NCBI GenBank assembly: GCA_036850595.1
Contig: CM072148.1
Coordinates: 973,160-1,037,159 of the forward strand
Direction: 5' to 3'
Source: Rhyacichthys aspro
Lineage: Eukaryota; Chordata; Actinopteri; Gobiiformes; Rhyacichthyidae
Length of the DNA: 64,000 bases
Shown: positions 31,022 through 45,654 of the stretch, piece by piece
How the letters are laid out: the number at the start of each line of letters is the position of its first letter
Numbering within the stretch: position 1 is the stretch's first letter
The notes under the pieces: generated by a model
Told to the model about the DNA's origin: nothing
Database searches by the model: none
What the model saw: only the letters and a program-made list of their open reading frames with translations
Translations under genes and position numbers: made by a program

Positions 31022-33257
31022 ACCAGAAGCTATTTATTACAGTGATAAACTATCTCGGCTTTTATATTTACTGTTCACATCACTGTAAATGTGTGACAGA
31101 GTAAATCTGATTATGAATGAAGCGCCGGTGTGTTTCTGGTCCTCATCAGACTCGAGCTGTCAGCCGCTCTGAAGTCACAAACGCTGGAGGTTTTTAAAAA
31201 TCCATTACAGCTGACAGAGACGCTCTGACGCCGGGACGAAGGCCATCCATCACAACGAAAAACCCCCGACACCACTTTCACGTTCAGTCTACAGACTCCA
31301 TCAGACGGGAGCGCAAAATCTGCCTCTCAATTCATATTCCTGCTCTACAGTTAATATATATCTGTAGCTTAGTGTGAAATAGTGCTAACAGCTACGGGAG
31401 CCCTGCAGGGACAAACCCAAACAGATCTGATGGAGTTTTCACTTTGTTTTAACACATATTCATTCTCCTGCAGCAGGGCTCAGTTTGTCCTCTCTGGGAT
31501 GTTGTAGGAACAGAAACGACTGGAACCAAAATAACTCTTTCAAACAGGTTCTGGACGTGATGTCTTTACGTTTGCTCCGACCCTTTGTGCTTGACATGGT
31601 CTTCAGGATGGACACAATGTGGACAGATAATATTATATCTATTATTATAGTAAACAATTAAAAAATGCAGAGTTGGACTGACAGCAGTTTTATTTTTGAG
31701 TTTGTGGCAGTGGAGCTACAGCTGTGTTTCTCCAGTTTGACCCGGATACAATCCTCCTGTTTAAAGGTTTAATTGACTCATTCAGTTATTATTATGAAAC
31801 TATAAAACTGACATACCACTGAATTCAACTGTTAAAAAGTTAATCTTGGCTCAGAGACAAACACGACAAAGAGAGACAAATGATGACATTATGAGAAGAA
31901 TTATATCCAACTGGAAAACATACTTGTGTTATATTTTGTTCAAATGCAAGCTTATTTTTAACTTTTTTTGCGCGATGATCTTTGTATAAGAGAGGGGCCT
32001 TTAAATGAAATGTATTATATTATTATTATTATACATTATTGACCTGTAAAATGAGTCACAGTAATATAACATTATCCTGTAGACTAAAATGATTGTTGAG
32101 AAAAACAGCCTAAAATCCTGTGACTCAGTCAGAGCAGCCGGAGCTGTTCGTGCATCTTCAGTCTGTCACATGAACATACACATATATCATATATATGTAT
32201 AAATCATGTTTATATGTATATTTATAGAAGTGGACACCAGCAGGAGTTACTCTGTTCTCTTGAGTCTCAATGTAGACACACTTCTGTTATGAATAAATGA
32301 TAAATGATAAATATACAAAGAGTCTAAGCTCAGTGAGTGAATGTCTTTAGTTATAAACATAAGATATGTTTTAAGTGGTGCTTTTCCATGATGAGGCTCT
32401 GTATAAAACCCTTATGTCTAATATGAAACATTAATTTGACAGAACCGTTGAGCTTCGTGAGACGACTGCAGCTGTGTTTCTTTCTTTTGTCAGTTTCCTC
32501 AGGACTTTAACCAATTAGACACTTCGTTTGTGTCTGACTCTCGTGGGTTTGACTGGAGCATGTTTACCTTCAGAGCTTCATTCCTCAGGAGCCCAGAGGC
32601 ACACAGTAGCTCCCTGGACAGAGGCATTCTGGGAAGTTATTATGACAGAAACTGTAGCGTACGGGTGTTTATTATTTAGTTGTTTAAAGTAGGTTTTGAA
32701 CATATATATGCTATAATCTAAATGCAAGTAAAGCAAGTGACAACTAATCAGAAACAAAATGAAAAAAAAAACAATTAAGAAATGCAAAAAACTAATTACA
32801 AAACACAAATCATGAAACATTTGTTATTTGTTGTTTTTGTGTTTGAACATTCGTTTTTGTGTTAGTTTTTTTGTTTTGTTTTTCTTTTTTTGTTTTTGTT
32901 TTGGTTGTTTGTTTTTTATTTCATTTTTTTTATTTTGTTAGTGTGATTTTTGTGCTTTGTGATTGATTGTTTTTTGCAGATCATGTTTTTCTCTGGTGTC
33001 CCACCAACCAACCCAACCCTAACCCAGCTCTGTATGTTCACCCCTACGTTGACCCCTAACCCACAAATCTGAGGTGTTTTTGTGTAATCCTGTTTCCAGA
33101 TGCACACAGACAGAAAAAACTGTAGAAACGTGTGAAAAAAGGGGAGACCCCAATTGTTTTTGCTGAACTATAACCTCGCATACACTTTCTAAACTCACGT
33201 AGACCTGGTCGAGTCCATGAGCGCCGACCGTGAGTGACCTTTGCCCTCTGCCCTCAG

Positions 33258-33578
33258 GTGAGCCGTCTGGACCCTCGCTCTCTGGACGTCCTTCAGAGCT
33301 GGGACACGGGGTTCCCTAAACGCAGCGCGGGCGAGGCCTTCATGATCTGCGGGACCCTGTACGTGACCAACTCTCACCTGGCCGGGGCCAAGGTGCACTT
33401 CGCCTACCACACCAACACCTCCACCTACGAGTACGTGGACATCCCCTTCCACAACCAGTACTCCCACATCAGCATGATGGACTACAACCCCCGCGAGCGC
33501 GCCCTCTTCACCTGGAACAACGGCCACCAGGTCATCTACAACGTCACGCTGTTCCACGTCATCCGGAGCGACGGGTAG
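33258..33578 (+). CDS. olfm2: olfm2 terminal exon F with stop
   Basis: 321-bp last exon. It begins VSRLDPRSLDVLQSWDTGFP, continues KRSAGEAFMICGTLYVTNSH, STYEYVDIPFHNQYSHISMM and DYNPRERALFTWNNGHQV, and ends YNVTLFHVIRSDG with TAG at 33576-33578. It closes the olfactomedin propeller; the Cys in MICG normally pairs with the Cys encoded in exon C. Wording is closest to noelin-2 (SHLAGAKV, DYNPRERAL). Noelin-2 is a secreted, oligomeric neuronal glycoprotein linked to AMPA-receptor complexes. Confidence 0.95.
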   Translation: MSRLDPRSLDVLQSWDTGFPKRSAGEAFMICGTLYVTNSHLAGAKVHFAYHTNTSTYEYVDIPFHNQYSHISMMDYNPRERALFTWNNGHQVIYNVTLFHVIRSDG

Positions 33579-36500
33579 GACCGGGGCTGGAGCGGGACGG
33601 GGTCTGGTAACTCTAAACTACGGTGATCAGTGGGTTACATGGGCTACTTCTACTCAGAGGTAACACTAAAGCCCCTTTTCCATGGAATCAAATCTAGTCA
33701 TGTCTGTTTTTCTGAAATGCAGTGGTTTTTGTGGTCGGTCCAGAGGTAGTTTATTCTGTGCATGTTGGTCCTGTCTGTCCAGTCATTCAGAGGCAGTTTA
33801 ATGTGTGTTTCTTCCTGGAAACTCAACTCAGATCAACAGAGACCAGACTAATACTTTGGCTAAGTCTTGGTCACTTCCTTAGCATTAGCCACATTAGCTG
33901 AAGGCTATTTAAATTGAGGCAGGTGTTATTTTTGAGGCAAACTTAATTTATAAGCAGTAAACATTCTGTGGAAACCTGTTTTAATTTAAGGGGTGTTTTT
34001 ATTAGATCATCTTGATTTAATGATGATGTTTTTCTTTTTCAGGTGTGTTAATCTTAATTGGGAAATCTTTTTGTTTTGTTTTTTTGCTTTTTAAATTGAG
34101 ACACCACTTTAATTTTTCATGTTTTTTCATAAGAATTTTGAGAGGTTGGTTTCTTTTTTGAGGCAGGTTTAAGAAAGAAATGTCCCTCTCCATTTTTCTT
34201 CTGGATGTAGACGATGCACCTCAGGGCCACGGTGTCTGTGGTGCACTCATAACTATAACATAACGATAAACATAAACTAGAACAGACCAAAGTGTACCTC
34301 CTCCACTCTGATCAAGCCATTAGCCTAAATGCTAAATGTGAGCAACATTAAAACCTCTACAGAAGAAGACAGCACCATTTATAATGTTGATGTGAGTGGT
34401 TCAGACAGAAATATTGAGTGTTCTATTGGGAACAGGTGACCGTCCTCTTTGTGTGTCCAGTATTTATGGACAAAGCCTATGGTATATAAAATACTAATAC
34501 AGGTCTGAACCAGGAGCATCATCAACGTGAGCCTGGTTTATGGAGTTTGAGGCTGAAATACCCCTCGGGCTCAGGTCCCAGACCAGCTCTGGCTCAATAA
34601 AAGTGACAATAATGTGAAGATGAAACATAAAAGTCATAAATTGAACCCTCTTTTACAGCCTTGAGCCCAGGTGTGGTCCACGGCTCGTCGTGATGTGGCC
34701 CTACAAATCAAAATAGAGAATATATATAAACATCGCTGTGTATTTTATAGAAGCAGGGTTTAAAGTTCTCCATATAACCCACTGATGAAAACCCGAACCA
34801 TGTCTTTGAACTGAGCCCAGGCCTCGGTCGCATCGACGGGACTAAATGTTTATTCTCTGTTTGAATTTGAATGGACACTGCTGTCAAACACAGACGCTCA
34901 CAGAATGCATTCATCACAGACAAGACCCAAATGAACTGGACAGAATCAGACACTCATACATATTCTGCTGCATCTGTCTCTGGAGCTGAGGACGGATCGT
35001 TAACAATGGAGCTGAGAACGTGGATAATGGAAGAGGACTGGAAAAAGGGATTGTGTCTGAGGTTTGTGTTGTATTTGTGGAACGTGTTCAGTCAGCATGG
35101 ATGTTCATTCATTAAAACATACTGTTGATCCACCAGCCTTTCACTGTGGTTTGTCTGAAGCGCAGAGGAATTACTGATACGTCGTTTACATGTGAGCAGT
35201 GACATGTGACAAATTAAAGAATGACTGGAGTCTGTCGTTTAATTGAATGAATCACGCAGATGGCCCTGACAGTTCCAGACTCATTTCAATGTGAATATCT
35301 CAACAACGCACAGCGCTATTCACTCACAGTCTGTTCTTATGTAGAAGGGTTACACAAACACACACAGATATCATTATTTACATATACTTTATTCATTTAT
35401 TTATGTATTCATGGACAACAAAAAACATTGGACAAAAAAGCTGGTGACACACGATTGCTCAAACATTTTAAAAACACTCAGAATTTACAAAGACACTTTT
35501 AATTTTTTTATTTTCAAGCTAAATACATATATAAACAGTATTGTGTTAAGTTAAATATTGATATTCTGATCTTAGTATCTGTACAGTTCATTATTATGGT
35601 AAAACTTTAGGAGAACAATATTAAAATACATGCTTTAACACTAAACTTGACTCTGACGGAGTTTGAGCCTTTTTTATGGAACAGGAATCAAAACCCAAAC
35701 TGTCCAGACTCAGTTTAACCCTCGTTTATTGAGTTAGTTCAGTGGAAAACCCCTCGGACTCAGGGCCCGGACCAGCCCTCATTTATCACCAGCTCTGGTT
35801 CATAAGTCGGTGACATAAAAGGAAGACAGGACCTAATAAACAGTAAGACATTTAACTCAGCTCTTTTAAAGCCCCGTTCACACATGAGTCTTTACCAGAA
35901 ATGTTCTTGTATTTTTCCAGAACAGTTTCTCTGACTGATTTCTCACTAAATCTGTTCTTTACCAGCTCCAGACCTGGAGACATTTCAGGGAATTTACTGA
36001 AGACTGTGAACTAATGCAGTAACATTACACTATTGTACATTGTACTAACAACCTACACTAACAATTTAAATGGACCAAAAAAAATTCTGGGAGTGATTCA
36101 TTTTCAGTCTGGACTCTGACAAAAACGTTATGAAATACAAAAGTGGTCAAAAGAAAAATAAAAGTGAAAAATGTATGAATATATTGAACAATGTACCCAG
36201 ATATACAGTATATATGAATATATTGAATGAAAAGTCTGAATATGTTTTGGCAGAATTTAGGAGAAGCATTCATTCTGAAGTTAATGTAGATGTATGTGTA
36301 TGTAACGACTAAACAAGACAAATACTGCGGCAAAATGATTATTCACTGTTCAAACTAAAATAATAACAGGCTAAAACATCAGTGAATTCAGCAGCTCCAT
36401 GAATTCTGTGAATTTAGGTCAGTTTATCTTTCTGAGTCGGGTTTGTTATTATTTTGAAAAGGCTCTGAGCGTCTGAAAACAGAGATGTTTTAGTGAGAGC

Positions 36501-39500
36501 AGAATAATGAGACACGTGGAACAAAACGAGAGTCAATACTCGAATGAAATCAGAAACACTCCAGTATGGATTTAATGGCAGGAACAAATGACCACTCCGT
36601 CGCCACGGTAACGGTGCTGATGTTGTGTCTAAGTGCTTCACGTCGGGGTCAGCGCCAGAAATAAAAAATAAAAAAAAAACAGGATATGAGTCATCCCTGC
36701 GTTTGTTTCCTCCCACAGCGCGGTGTAATTACAGACGGATCCAGGGCACATCTGCACTCTTCACCGACGACCGTGAGCTCCTACATCTCCCACAATGCCC
36801 TTCAGCGGCCCACCCCTCAGAGACGGAACAGGTGTGGACCCTCTGCTCCGGTTCAGAGTAAACAGGCCTTAATCAGATGAGACTAAAGTTGTGCTCTGAT
36901 AAGAACGAGGTTAAACAGACGTATGTGTAAATGATTTATTGTGTTGCTTTGTCCTTTTACTTTTGTTTTGTTACGTATCTGCTCCGTAACACGCACATGT
37001 CACAGGCCAATAAATAAAATGAATGAAAGTAAATGATATAAATGTGGGACTGCTTTTGTTCCTTGGATGAGCAGCTAAAGATCTTGAGTATCTTCTGACA
37101 CTTCTTTACTGTAAATCCCATTTGCTTTTATTCATGGAATTTCTCTCTAAATTTCACAATTTTCTCAAACATTATGAGCTATTTTTAAAAGTGCATGTGA
37201 TTTTAGCAGCTGCTGTTGGAGATTTAAGAAGATCAGGCCCTAAATTCAGTCAATGTGACGCTAAAATTAGCAAAAGAGATTTGTAGAAACTTTTCAAGAA
37301 GAAAAATCGAGTTTAAGATTAAAGGAGCATAAAACAGAACTGTCGTGATTTAACATCTTTATTTTGGCTGAAATTCGTTTAATTTTGCACATCTCTCTCA
37401 CTCAGCCCTTCGTTTCAAGTGTGATCCTGTAAATCTCTGTTTGGAGCAGTGTCCAGCCCCGACCCTCGACCCCAACGAGGAGTGGGACAGTCCGTCTCAG
37501 ATGAACGCACAAAAAAAAAAAGTCTAGTCTCTAAGAACAAAACCTGAAAATAGTCCAATCATTTGAAGCGAGTTCCAGTCTTTTGCTTTATTTTCCAGAC
37601 GTCATTACATCTGGGATTGGTCCCTCATCTTTGGAACGACTTCTGTCCCGAAAAACAAAGTCAGTGAATGATTTCAGACCAGTGCCACTCTCTGAAAATG
37701 AAAACCTTTGGAAAAAGTCAGTCGAGAAGTTCCCCTTTAGTTCGTTTACAGATCGGACAGAGTCGTGGATAAAGCACTTTTAAACATGGTCTAAACATCT
37801 TGAGGTGTGTTGACTTTCCTTCTGCTTTTTATTTTAGCAGACAGTTGCAGCTCGTGCCAGGTTTCAACTAAACTTGCACATGCTCAGTTCGCCCTCAGCT
37901 TCAGAAACTGGAATCTGGAGAATACATGTCACGGTTTCTTTCAGAGTTCTCCAGAAGCGTCTAATCTGGAGTTTACGTGCACAAAGACGGAAACGCGACA
38001 GTGTCATCGGTTGAAGGAAAATACCTGGCAATAAACGGTAAATTTATTATAGGGTCCGGTTAAAACAGGCCAAAACAACTGTTGATGATCTAGTCTCTGG
38101 TCTTAGTTTTCAGCAGGTCTTTGTTCGGACGGTTTTCAGCTGCTTCGATGTCTCTTCTTTATTAAAACATCTTTAAGTTATTGCATTGTTTTCTTGTTTT
38201 TTTGTTGTACATTCACCGCTGGCTGTAATGTTAATAAGACCTGCAACATTTAGTTCAGAATAAATAATCAAATATACACATTATTGATAAAAAAGAGCTG
38301 TTTGTAGAGTCTCTAAAGAGTTTGAAATATGGCGTGTACAGCACAGAGTCCCATTGTGCAACAGCAACACGTTCTCCTCCAGACTCTGTCATTATCTGAA
38401 AGAGCAGGGCACAGGTTTCTGCTCCTGTTGCACATTTGACTTCCCTTCACGTTTTCCCATCTCAGGACTGTTGTTGGTCTGAAGCGAGCTGTGACAGGCA
38501 GGTGAGCTCACTGCTTTTCCATTAGCTGCTCAACCGGATCAGTGTGTCTGGGAGCTGCAGGTCTAATCTCAAACACCGCAGCGCTCCCTGGTGATCGGAT
38601 CAGACCCATCACTCTGCTGCTTCCAAACAAACACCGGCAGAAATAAACCAGAGACCGACACCGTGAGTCCTGGCTTTAGACTCAGGGACAAGTCTAGTCG
38701 AGCTGGAAAATGGGTTAAACCTCAAATAGAAATAATTTGTGTAAAAACAGTCTTTATGATCCATCTTCTGTTTATTCTAAGGGATTGTAATAGATGAGAA
38801 CCTCTATTCAGGAACAGAAAACCTTGGAGCGCTCCCATTGGTCGACACTTGTCACATGACGTTCCAGGAAGTTTAATAGCTGCAGATAAAGTGTATTTTC
38901 AGCTGAATATGTCTTTTAACAGAGAAACAGCTGAAAAAAGAAAAGCATCAACAGAGAAAAGGGAGACAACGTAAAACACAGATAAATACTGTCAATTCAA
39001 TCACGTAATGTTTAACGAGGAGGAGATAATTGTCGTCCTGACGCTGAAGTCACAGCTAAGCTAACGCTAAACTCTAAACTTCAGTTTGGTCAAATGGATT
39101 AGTATTTTGTGTTTTATTTTTTAATAAAAGAGAAGCAGTAGAGGTCTCAAGGCTGATTTTGGAGGAGAGTCTGAGACAGGGACAAAAAAAGAACATCAGG
39201 GACTGGAGCTTTAAATTAAAATCCTTCATAATAACAACAACCCACAACCATAAACCATTCAAACTTGTATTGGAACACTGGGAGACACAAGGACAAGAAA
39301 GGTCATTAAAAACATGATAAGACACTCTTAAATACACTTAAAACAATAGCTATTAATAGATTGCACATATTCTTGTACAGTTACAGTCCAGTTAATTCCC
39401 TTCTTTCTGCTTCACAGTCCATCTTTTCCAACATCAACCTCCAAAATGTCTGCCATCTGTGTTTTCATGTAAATCCAGACAAAAGGCTGTTGCTGCGATT

Positions 39501-40543
39501 ATACAAAACTGGTAAAGTGCTAATTCAGTCATTAATGTGAAGTCGGTTTATCTTCAATAAAAAAAAACCTCAGGCTTTGGTTTAAAAAAGTCTCTGTCTG
39601 CTGGTTATGCCTCTGTACGTTTCTGAAGCCGTGTGATGTGGTCCCTGCAGACACATTACATAACGCCGCACTCTTTTGACTCTGCTCCTACACAAAATTG
39701 AGCAGCATGTTGAATCTGAAAGAAGAAAGGACGCTTCCTCCTCCGCTGCTCTGCGCCGCTACATATTTCTGCTCTCTCTTGTATTTTTTCCAGGCCTGGC
39801 GTTGTCCCCGTCTGTTTGGCTCAGTCCCTGATGCTACAGCTTCCCTTGGCTCCATCTTTCACCAGCAGCAGCTCCCTTTTTTGCTTTTTGGAGGTGCTCT
39901 TCCGGATGCAGCCTGCACACACTGCACTTTGAAAAAACAAAACACTGGCCTCTGAGGAGTTGGCACCGGAGATATCATTTTTACCCCTTTATTTATTCAT
40001 CTCTGTCCGTCTATTTTGGCTTTTGTCTCCCCAGGTGGATGAATAATTTAGAGGCGGTTAACAGAGAAGAAGGGACGAAGGAGGAAGGACAGAGGAGAGC
40101 TGGAAGAGGGTTTGGAAAAGCAGGGTTAGGCAGAGGGAACAGGTCAGAAAATGGTGGGAGACACTGAAGCCAAAGTGCAGGAGATATTTGGTTTTCAGCA
40201 AATAATGGAAGGCATCAGTCTTGTTTTTTGGTTTAATCCAGCAGCACAACAGTCAACATGTACTGTATTCAGAAAGGCTTTATAGTATTTGTGTTGGTGT
40301 CATTAGCCTTTCATTGATTTATCACACAGTGAAGGAACAGGAAGAAACAGAAACTAAAAATAAATAGTTCATTCAGTGCAATTTTAATTCAAGCTGCAGT
40401 TTTGATCATGAACCATGAAAACTGAGTTTTATAAACACAAAATAAAAACAGGACAAGCACAGTTTACTTTTACAGTCAGTACATGAGGCTCCTGCCTCTT
40501 TGAACCTTAGACAGACCTAGACCAGACCTTGGTTTGGTTTGGT
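33579..40543. other. Sequence downstream of olfm2; no gene recognised
   Basis: About 7 kb with no exon-like conserved coding sequence. The first part is likely the olfm2 3' UTR and flank. Dispersed repeats include related pieces at about 34540-34680 and 35735-35890, and the 38731-39215 family copy. Small open frames here have no homology I recognise. Confidence 0.6.
38731..39215 (+). repeat. Dispersed ~500-bp repeat family, near full-length copy
   Basis: Runs from GTAAAAACAGTCTTTATGATC to GGACTGGAGCTTTAAA. It shares its whole length with 54041-54503 and its 3' half with 20576-20812. Confidence 0.8.
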
Positions 40544-40643
40544 NNNNNNNNNNNNNNNNNNNNNNNNNNNNNNNNNNNNNNNNNNNNNNNNNNNNNNNNN
40601 NNNNNNNNNNNNNNNNNNNNNNNNNNNNNNNNNNNNNNNNNNN
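40544..40643. other. Assembly gap 2 (100 N)
   Basis: Exactly 100 N. The following contig starts inside an olfm2 exon, so part of that exon and all upstream exons (signal peptide) are missing here. Confidence 0.99.
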
Positions 40644-40747
40644 ATCTGCAGTACGTCCGAGACTCGGAGCCGCTGCTCAGAGGAGTGGACGGACGTCTGC
40701 ACTCGTACGTGGACAACCCCCGCAGCCTGACGCCCAAGAACCTGCAG
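40644..40747 (+). CDS. olfm2: olfm2 exon A (partial, starts in gap)
   Basis: Reads LQYVRDSEPLLRGVDGRLHS and RSLTPKNLQ up to donor GTAGGC. It corresponds to the N-terminal coiled-coil region of noelins, which mediates tetramer formation. The exon start is lost in the N gap. Phase 0 at the donor matches exon B. Confidence 0.88.
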
Positions 40748-40764
40748 GTAGGCCGTAAAATAGA

Positions 40765-41900
40765 GACTAATACAGAGGCTAACTAATACAGAGGCTAATG
40801 CAGACGCTAATACAGAGACTAACACAGAGACTAACACAGACGCTAGTACAGAGACTAACACAGAGACTAATACAGAGACTAATACAGAGACTAACACAGA
40901 GACTAACACAGAGGCTAATGCAGAGGCTAACACAGAGGCTAATACAGAGACTAATACAGAGGTTAATACAGAGGCTAATACAGAGGCTAATAGAGAAGCT
41001 AATGCAGAGGCTAACACAGAGGCTAACACAGAGACTAATACAGAGGTTAACACAGAGGCTAATACAGAGGCTAATACAGAGACTAATACAGAGGTTAATA
41101 CAGAGGCTAATACAGAGGCTAACACAGAGACTAACACAGAGGCTAATACAGAGGCTAATACAGAGACTAATACAGAGACTAATAGAGAGACTAACACAGA
41201 GACTAATACAGAGGCTAACACAGAGACTAATACAGAGGCTAACACAGAGATTAATACAGAGGCTAATAGAGAAGCTAATGCAGAGGCTAACACAGAGGCT
41301 AACACAGAGACTAATACAGAGGTTAATGCAGACGCTAATACAGAGACTAATACAGAGGTTAATGCAGACGCTAATACAGAGACTAATACAGAGGCTAACA
41401 CAGAGATTAATACAGAGGCTAACACAGAGATTAATACAGAGACTAACACAGAGACTAACACAGAGGCTAATGCAGAGGCTAACACAGAGACTAATACAGA
41501 GGCTAACACAGAGGCTAATAGAGAGGCTAACACAGAGACTAATACAGAGGCTAACACAGAGGCTTATACAGAGGCTAACACAGAGACTAATATAGAGGCT
41601 AACACAGAGACTAACACAGAGACTAATAGAGAGGCTAATGCAGAGGCTAATGCAGAGGCTAATACAGAGACTAATACAGAGGCTAACACAGAGACTAATA
41701 CAGAGACTAATACAGAGACTAATACAGAGGCTAACACAGAGACTAACACAGAGACTAACACAGAGGCTAACACAGAGGCTAACACAGAGGCTAACACAGA
41801 GGCTAATACAGAGACTAATACAGAGGCTAATACAGAGACTAATACAGAGGCTAACACAGAGACTAACAGAGAGACTAACACAGAGACTAATACAGAGGCT
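40765..41900 (+). repeat. 12-bp minisatellite at the start of the olfm2 intron after exon A
   Basis: About 95 units of CTAAYACAGAGR (CTAATACAGAGG, CTAACACAGAGA and similar) begin about 17 nt after the donor. The 12-bp period keeps several frames open on both strands, giving artificial Leu-rich proteins. Confidence 0.97.
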
Positions 41901-44900
41901 GAGGGCAGAAGCTGGTTGTAAATCAAGAGTCTAAATTTGCTGCAGTTTCTGAACTTCTTTGATTTGTAGTTGTAGACTTTTCTGAAATGGGGCATGAGTC
42001 ATTTTCAGAATAAAACAGATAAATCTCCAGCAGCTGTCGCCGGCTTCACTTCAGCCTCGATACTGGCTCAACCCGAGTCTGTTACTCAGTACTCAATGGT
42101 TTCAGTCTGAGGTGAAACGTAATGAAGTAAAAATACTCCAGTACTTCACTTAAGTACATTTAAAAGGAGGTCATTTACTTTTACTTCACTACAGTTTTAC
42201 ATTGGCTTTAAAAGTATGAGTAAATTTGAGAACAAAACATTGTAAAAACATGAGCCACAAGACGAACAGTAAAACCAGATCCACCTGAACTTTGAGTCCA
42301 ATATTGAAACTGTCTCCGTCCGCTCTCTCTTTGTGCAGTAAAACTAGATCGTAATGCGTTGTTCGTTTATAAAAATCCGTTTATTTGAATGATTCAGTGT
42401 TAGTGCTGTCTGCTCGGCCCGGGCTTAAACGACTTCACAGATGAAAATGACTGCAGCGCGTCAACTTTCATTAAAATAAATGAGAGAAAAGTTAATGAGC
42501 AGTGGGTCTGAACTGTGACGACGCTGAACAGACTCAAGTCTCTGGGTTACGTTTCTCTTTCTTTATTCTTCTGGAACAGTGTGAATAAATGGCACACTTT
42601 CTGATCTGAAGTGCTGGGTTTAGTGTCTCAGGAAACTCACGCTCAGAGTTCTTTCTTAAATAATGTACGTGAACAGCCTCACTGCAGATTTCACTGTTTA
42701 ATGGAGGAACTGCTGCTGCGTGGCCAGATCTCTGTCTGTGTGGACCTCTGACCTTTTCCTGAATCAGAGCTGCAGTCAGTTCAAGTGGGTTTCATTCAGA
42801 GGCTGTTAATGCTGTTTTTCTACTGATTTGTTGAAGTGCAGAGTCTTTGTGGAGACTGTGGTCCATGTTTTAGATGATGTTACGTTTTTTCCTCTCGCTT
42901 TTTTTCACTTAGACATATTTCCTGCAACTTCAAACCCATTTATTTATAACATATTTGGTAAATGGCTTGCATTTATAGAACATTTTTCGTACGTCCTCTT
43001 CGTCCTGAGCCACTGCGCCCCATGTTTATTTATTGTGGGACAATTTGAGCCTTTATTTGACGGATAACTGGGACAACATCTATTGATTGAAAAAAAATAA
43101 AAGTCCTGCAGCCAGTCAAAGTCATGCTATAGGGCGTCTTGGAAACAGAAAATCTAAATTTTTCATGTTGAATTTTCAAGTTACTGCACTGCACAAATGT
43201 AAAGAGGCACAGTCGAGAGGATTTTAGCTGTTGCTGCTTTCTCTGCATTAAAGCCATTCACTGGAGCAGCACTCAGAGCCCCCCGGGACCCTCTCCAGTC
43301 ACTCTTTATCATCCCAGGCATTAACAGAGTGGTGATACTTGGAATAAAGAAATCAGAAAAGTAGAAAAGTGCAGTTGGTGATGGACAGATTCATGATTGT
43401 GGCAGGTGTGAGAAGTTTAGAGAGTCAAGTTATTTTTCATGTTTTTGCTGTAAGACGTTTTTGTGTTTGGTGAATGTTGTGTATATAGTTTACACATAAT
43501 AAAAAACTGCCAGCTCCGTGCTCTGCCGCCTCCAATCAAAAATACAGAACATGACTTTGAGCTGTGTTCACTGAGCCTCTCGAGGTTCTGTAGCAGAGTG
43601 TTGTTGTGATGAATTCAAGGACAGACTTCAGCGATGTCACCTGCCGTCGTACGTTTACAACTCTCTCTCGTAACCGTCCCAAAAAGTGTTCAGTGATCAA
43701 TAATGTACGTGAACAGCCACACTGCGGTTCACCTACATTATTTATGGGTCTTCACTGTTTTATGCAAGAACTGTTGGCGTCATGTTTTTCATAAAAGGGT
43801 GAAACTGTGTGCAGCTTCAGTGTCGACGCAGTGGATGAAATATGGATGTATATAAACAATAGGCCTCATGCTTCATAAACTCATGACCGGACCTTGATCC
43901 TCGTGGCAGTGGCTCAGATTCATTCACTGTGGGACATTTAGGGCCTGATCCAGCAGCAGGTGAAAGGTAAAGGCGTCCAGTCAGTGATGCATGGTTTATT
44001 TTCATCTTCCACCTTCAGGGCTGCACCACCGAGAACGCTCGGCTCGAAAATGAGCCACGGTCTGGTGCTTTTGCTCCTGGAGATCTTTAGAGGACTGAGT
44101 CACTGAGACCAGATAATCCTTAACCCGCTGTGTTTACACGTGTGCCTCGAGTCCTTATTAAGGAGAACAGGGAGCCTTTTAAACTGGATGTTTTCTCAAA
44201 TGTTGAATCCATCCAAACTGAGTGCACCGTGGAGCATTTACACTTCACTACCTTCACACGTGTCACCTTTCACATAAATGTACCATCTATGTGACTCGTT
44301 CATGCTCTGTGCTTCCACTTCTGGCAGAAACAGATCAGATTTTCTTATCATTTGTGAGTGTAAACCCTGTTGTTTGGTTTTAGCTGTATTATGCCTGTTG
44401 TTGTCAAAGTAATCTCTGTGTGTTTTTGTGCATTTTTGTGTGAAAAAAGCCCAGAAGAAGGCAGACATTGGGACTGATTTTGCCGAGACTCGTAGAGAAC
44501 ATTTTGTTATGGGCCACGTGAACCGTACGTTGGAGTATATGATTAATTACTACATTTGCGTCACGTTTTAAAGGGTGGGATAGCAATCGATTGGTTTGTT
44601 TTTTTATTTCTTTTTTCAGAGGTGCCACTGCTGGTTTGTCACTATTCTGGAGCGCTGAGTCAAAGTTTTCAGAATACACACAAAGGGAACTGTTTTACTT
44701 TCCATTTTCAGTTTTTGAACATAATCAATTTCTACACACAGAAAAGCCAGTGTATTTGAAGTCTTCCGTGCTTTTATTCTCTCGCTTCATAAGGTTTGGC
44801 CTTTTTGCTCCGTGTCGTCTTTTAACACTGCCTTAAAAGTTAATGCACTTCACGCCAGTTTCTTTACTCTTGAGAGCCTCAAAATCTGAACCAATTCACT

Positions 44901-45654
44901 TAAACATAAATGTCTCTGGACGATGAGAGCTGGAAAACCCAAAGAGAACCCCCAGTAACACGAGGAGGACTCCACATCAAAGTCTGTTCCAATTCCAGCT
45001 TAATCAATACATTACCAACAAATCTCAGCAGTAACACCCGACTCTGTGGTGGAGTCTTTTCCGAGCGGCCTCTTCAGTCTGTGACGAGTCCGAGTCCAGG
45101 AGGCGAACCGTGAGAGTAGTTCAATGAGCCGAGGAGTTAGCACGTCTCCAACTGAAGGCTACACATTCCCAGTGTCATTGAACTCAGTGAAGGCGCGCCT
45201 CGGGGCTGCAGCATTGATTTAGTGTTAGGGATCTGTCTGAAGGTGCGTTCGGGTCAATACCAGCTCAACATTAAAGACCGTGAGATCTGAGTCAGACTGG
45301 GTTTATCCTTTATGACAGACACATTCTTTCAGATGAGAGCGTTGAACAAAAACATCCGACCGACGTCTCTCTTTATAAACTGCAGCTGGCGCATGATCCA
45401 CTGAAGCTGTGAGTGCTTTTCTACACAAACTGTCTTTGAAATGACAGCGCGAATGTTCACAGAACAACAGACTGCTTTCAGGATTTTAGATTTAGATTAG
45501 AAAGTGCAGAGTGGAAAAGACTGGACTATACTGTGGACAAAATACACATCAAAACAAACTCTGTGAATCTGTTGTTTGGAAACTGATCTTGTTACTGGCC
45601 TGAACCCACGCACTCTTTTGTTTATTTGAAACCATCTGCAGCCTAACACTAAAT

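Noticed and set aside
28647..33578. A separate, tandemly duplicated olfm2 paralogue
   Set aside because: The block lacks exons A-C, starts at an N gap, and its introns are nearly identical to the second block; contig overlap explains it more simply. Not excluded.
40517..41995. Long open frames on both strands (LASVLVSVL-like and TQRLIQRL-like)
   Set aside because: They arise from the 12-bp olfm2 intronic minisatellite, whose period is a multiple of three. One also runs through the N gap.
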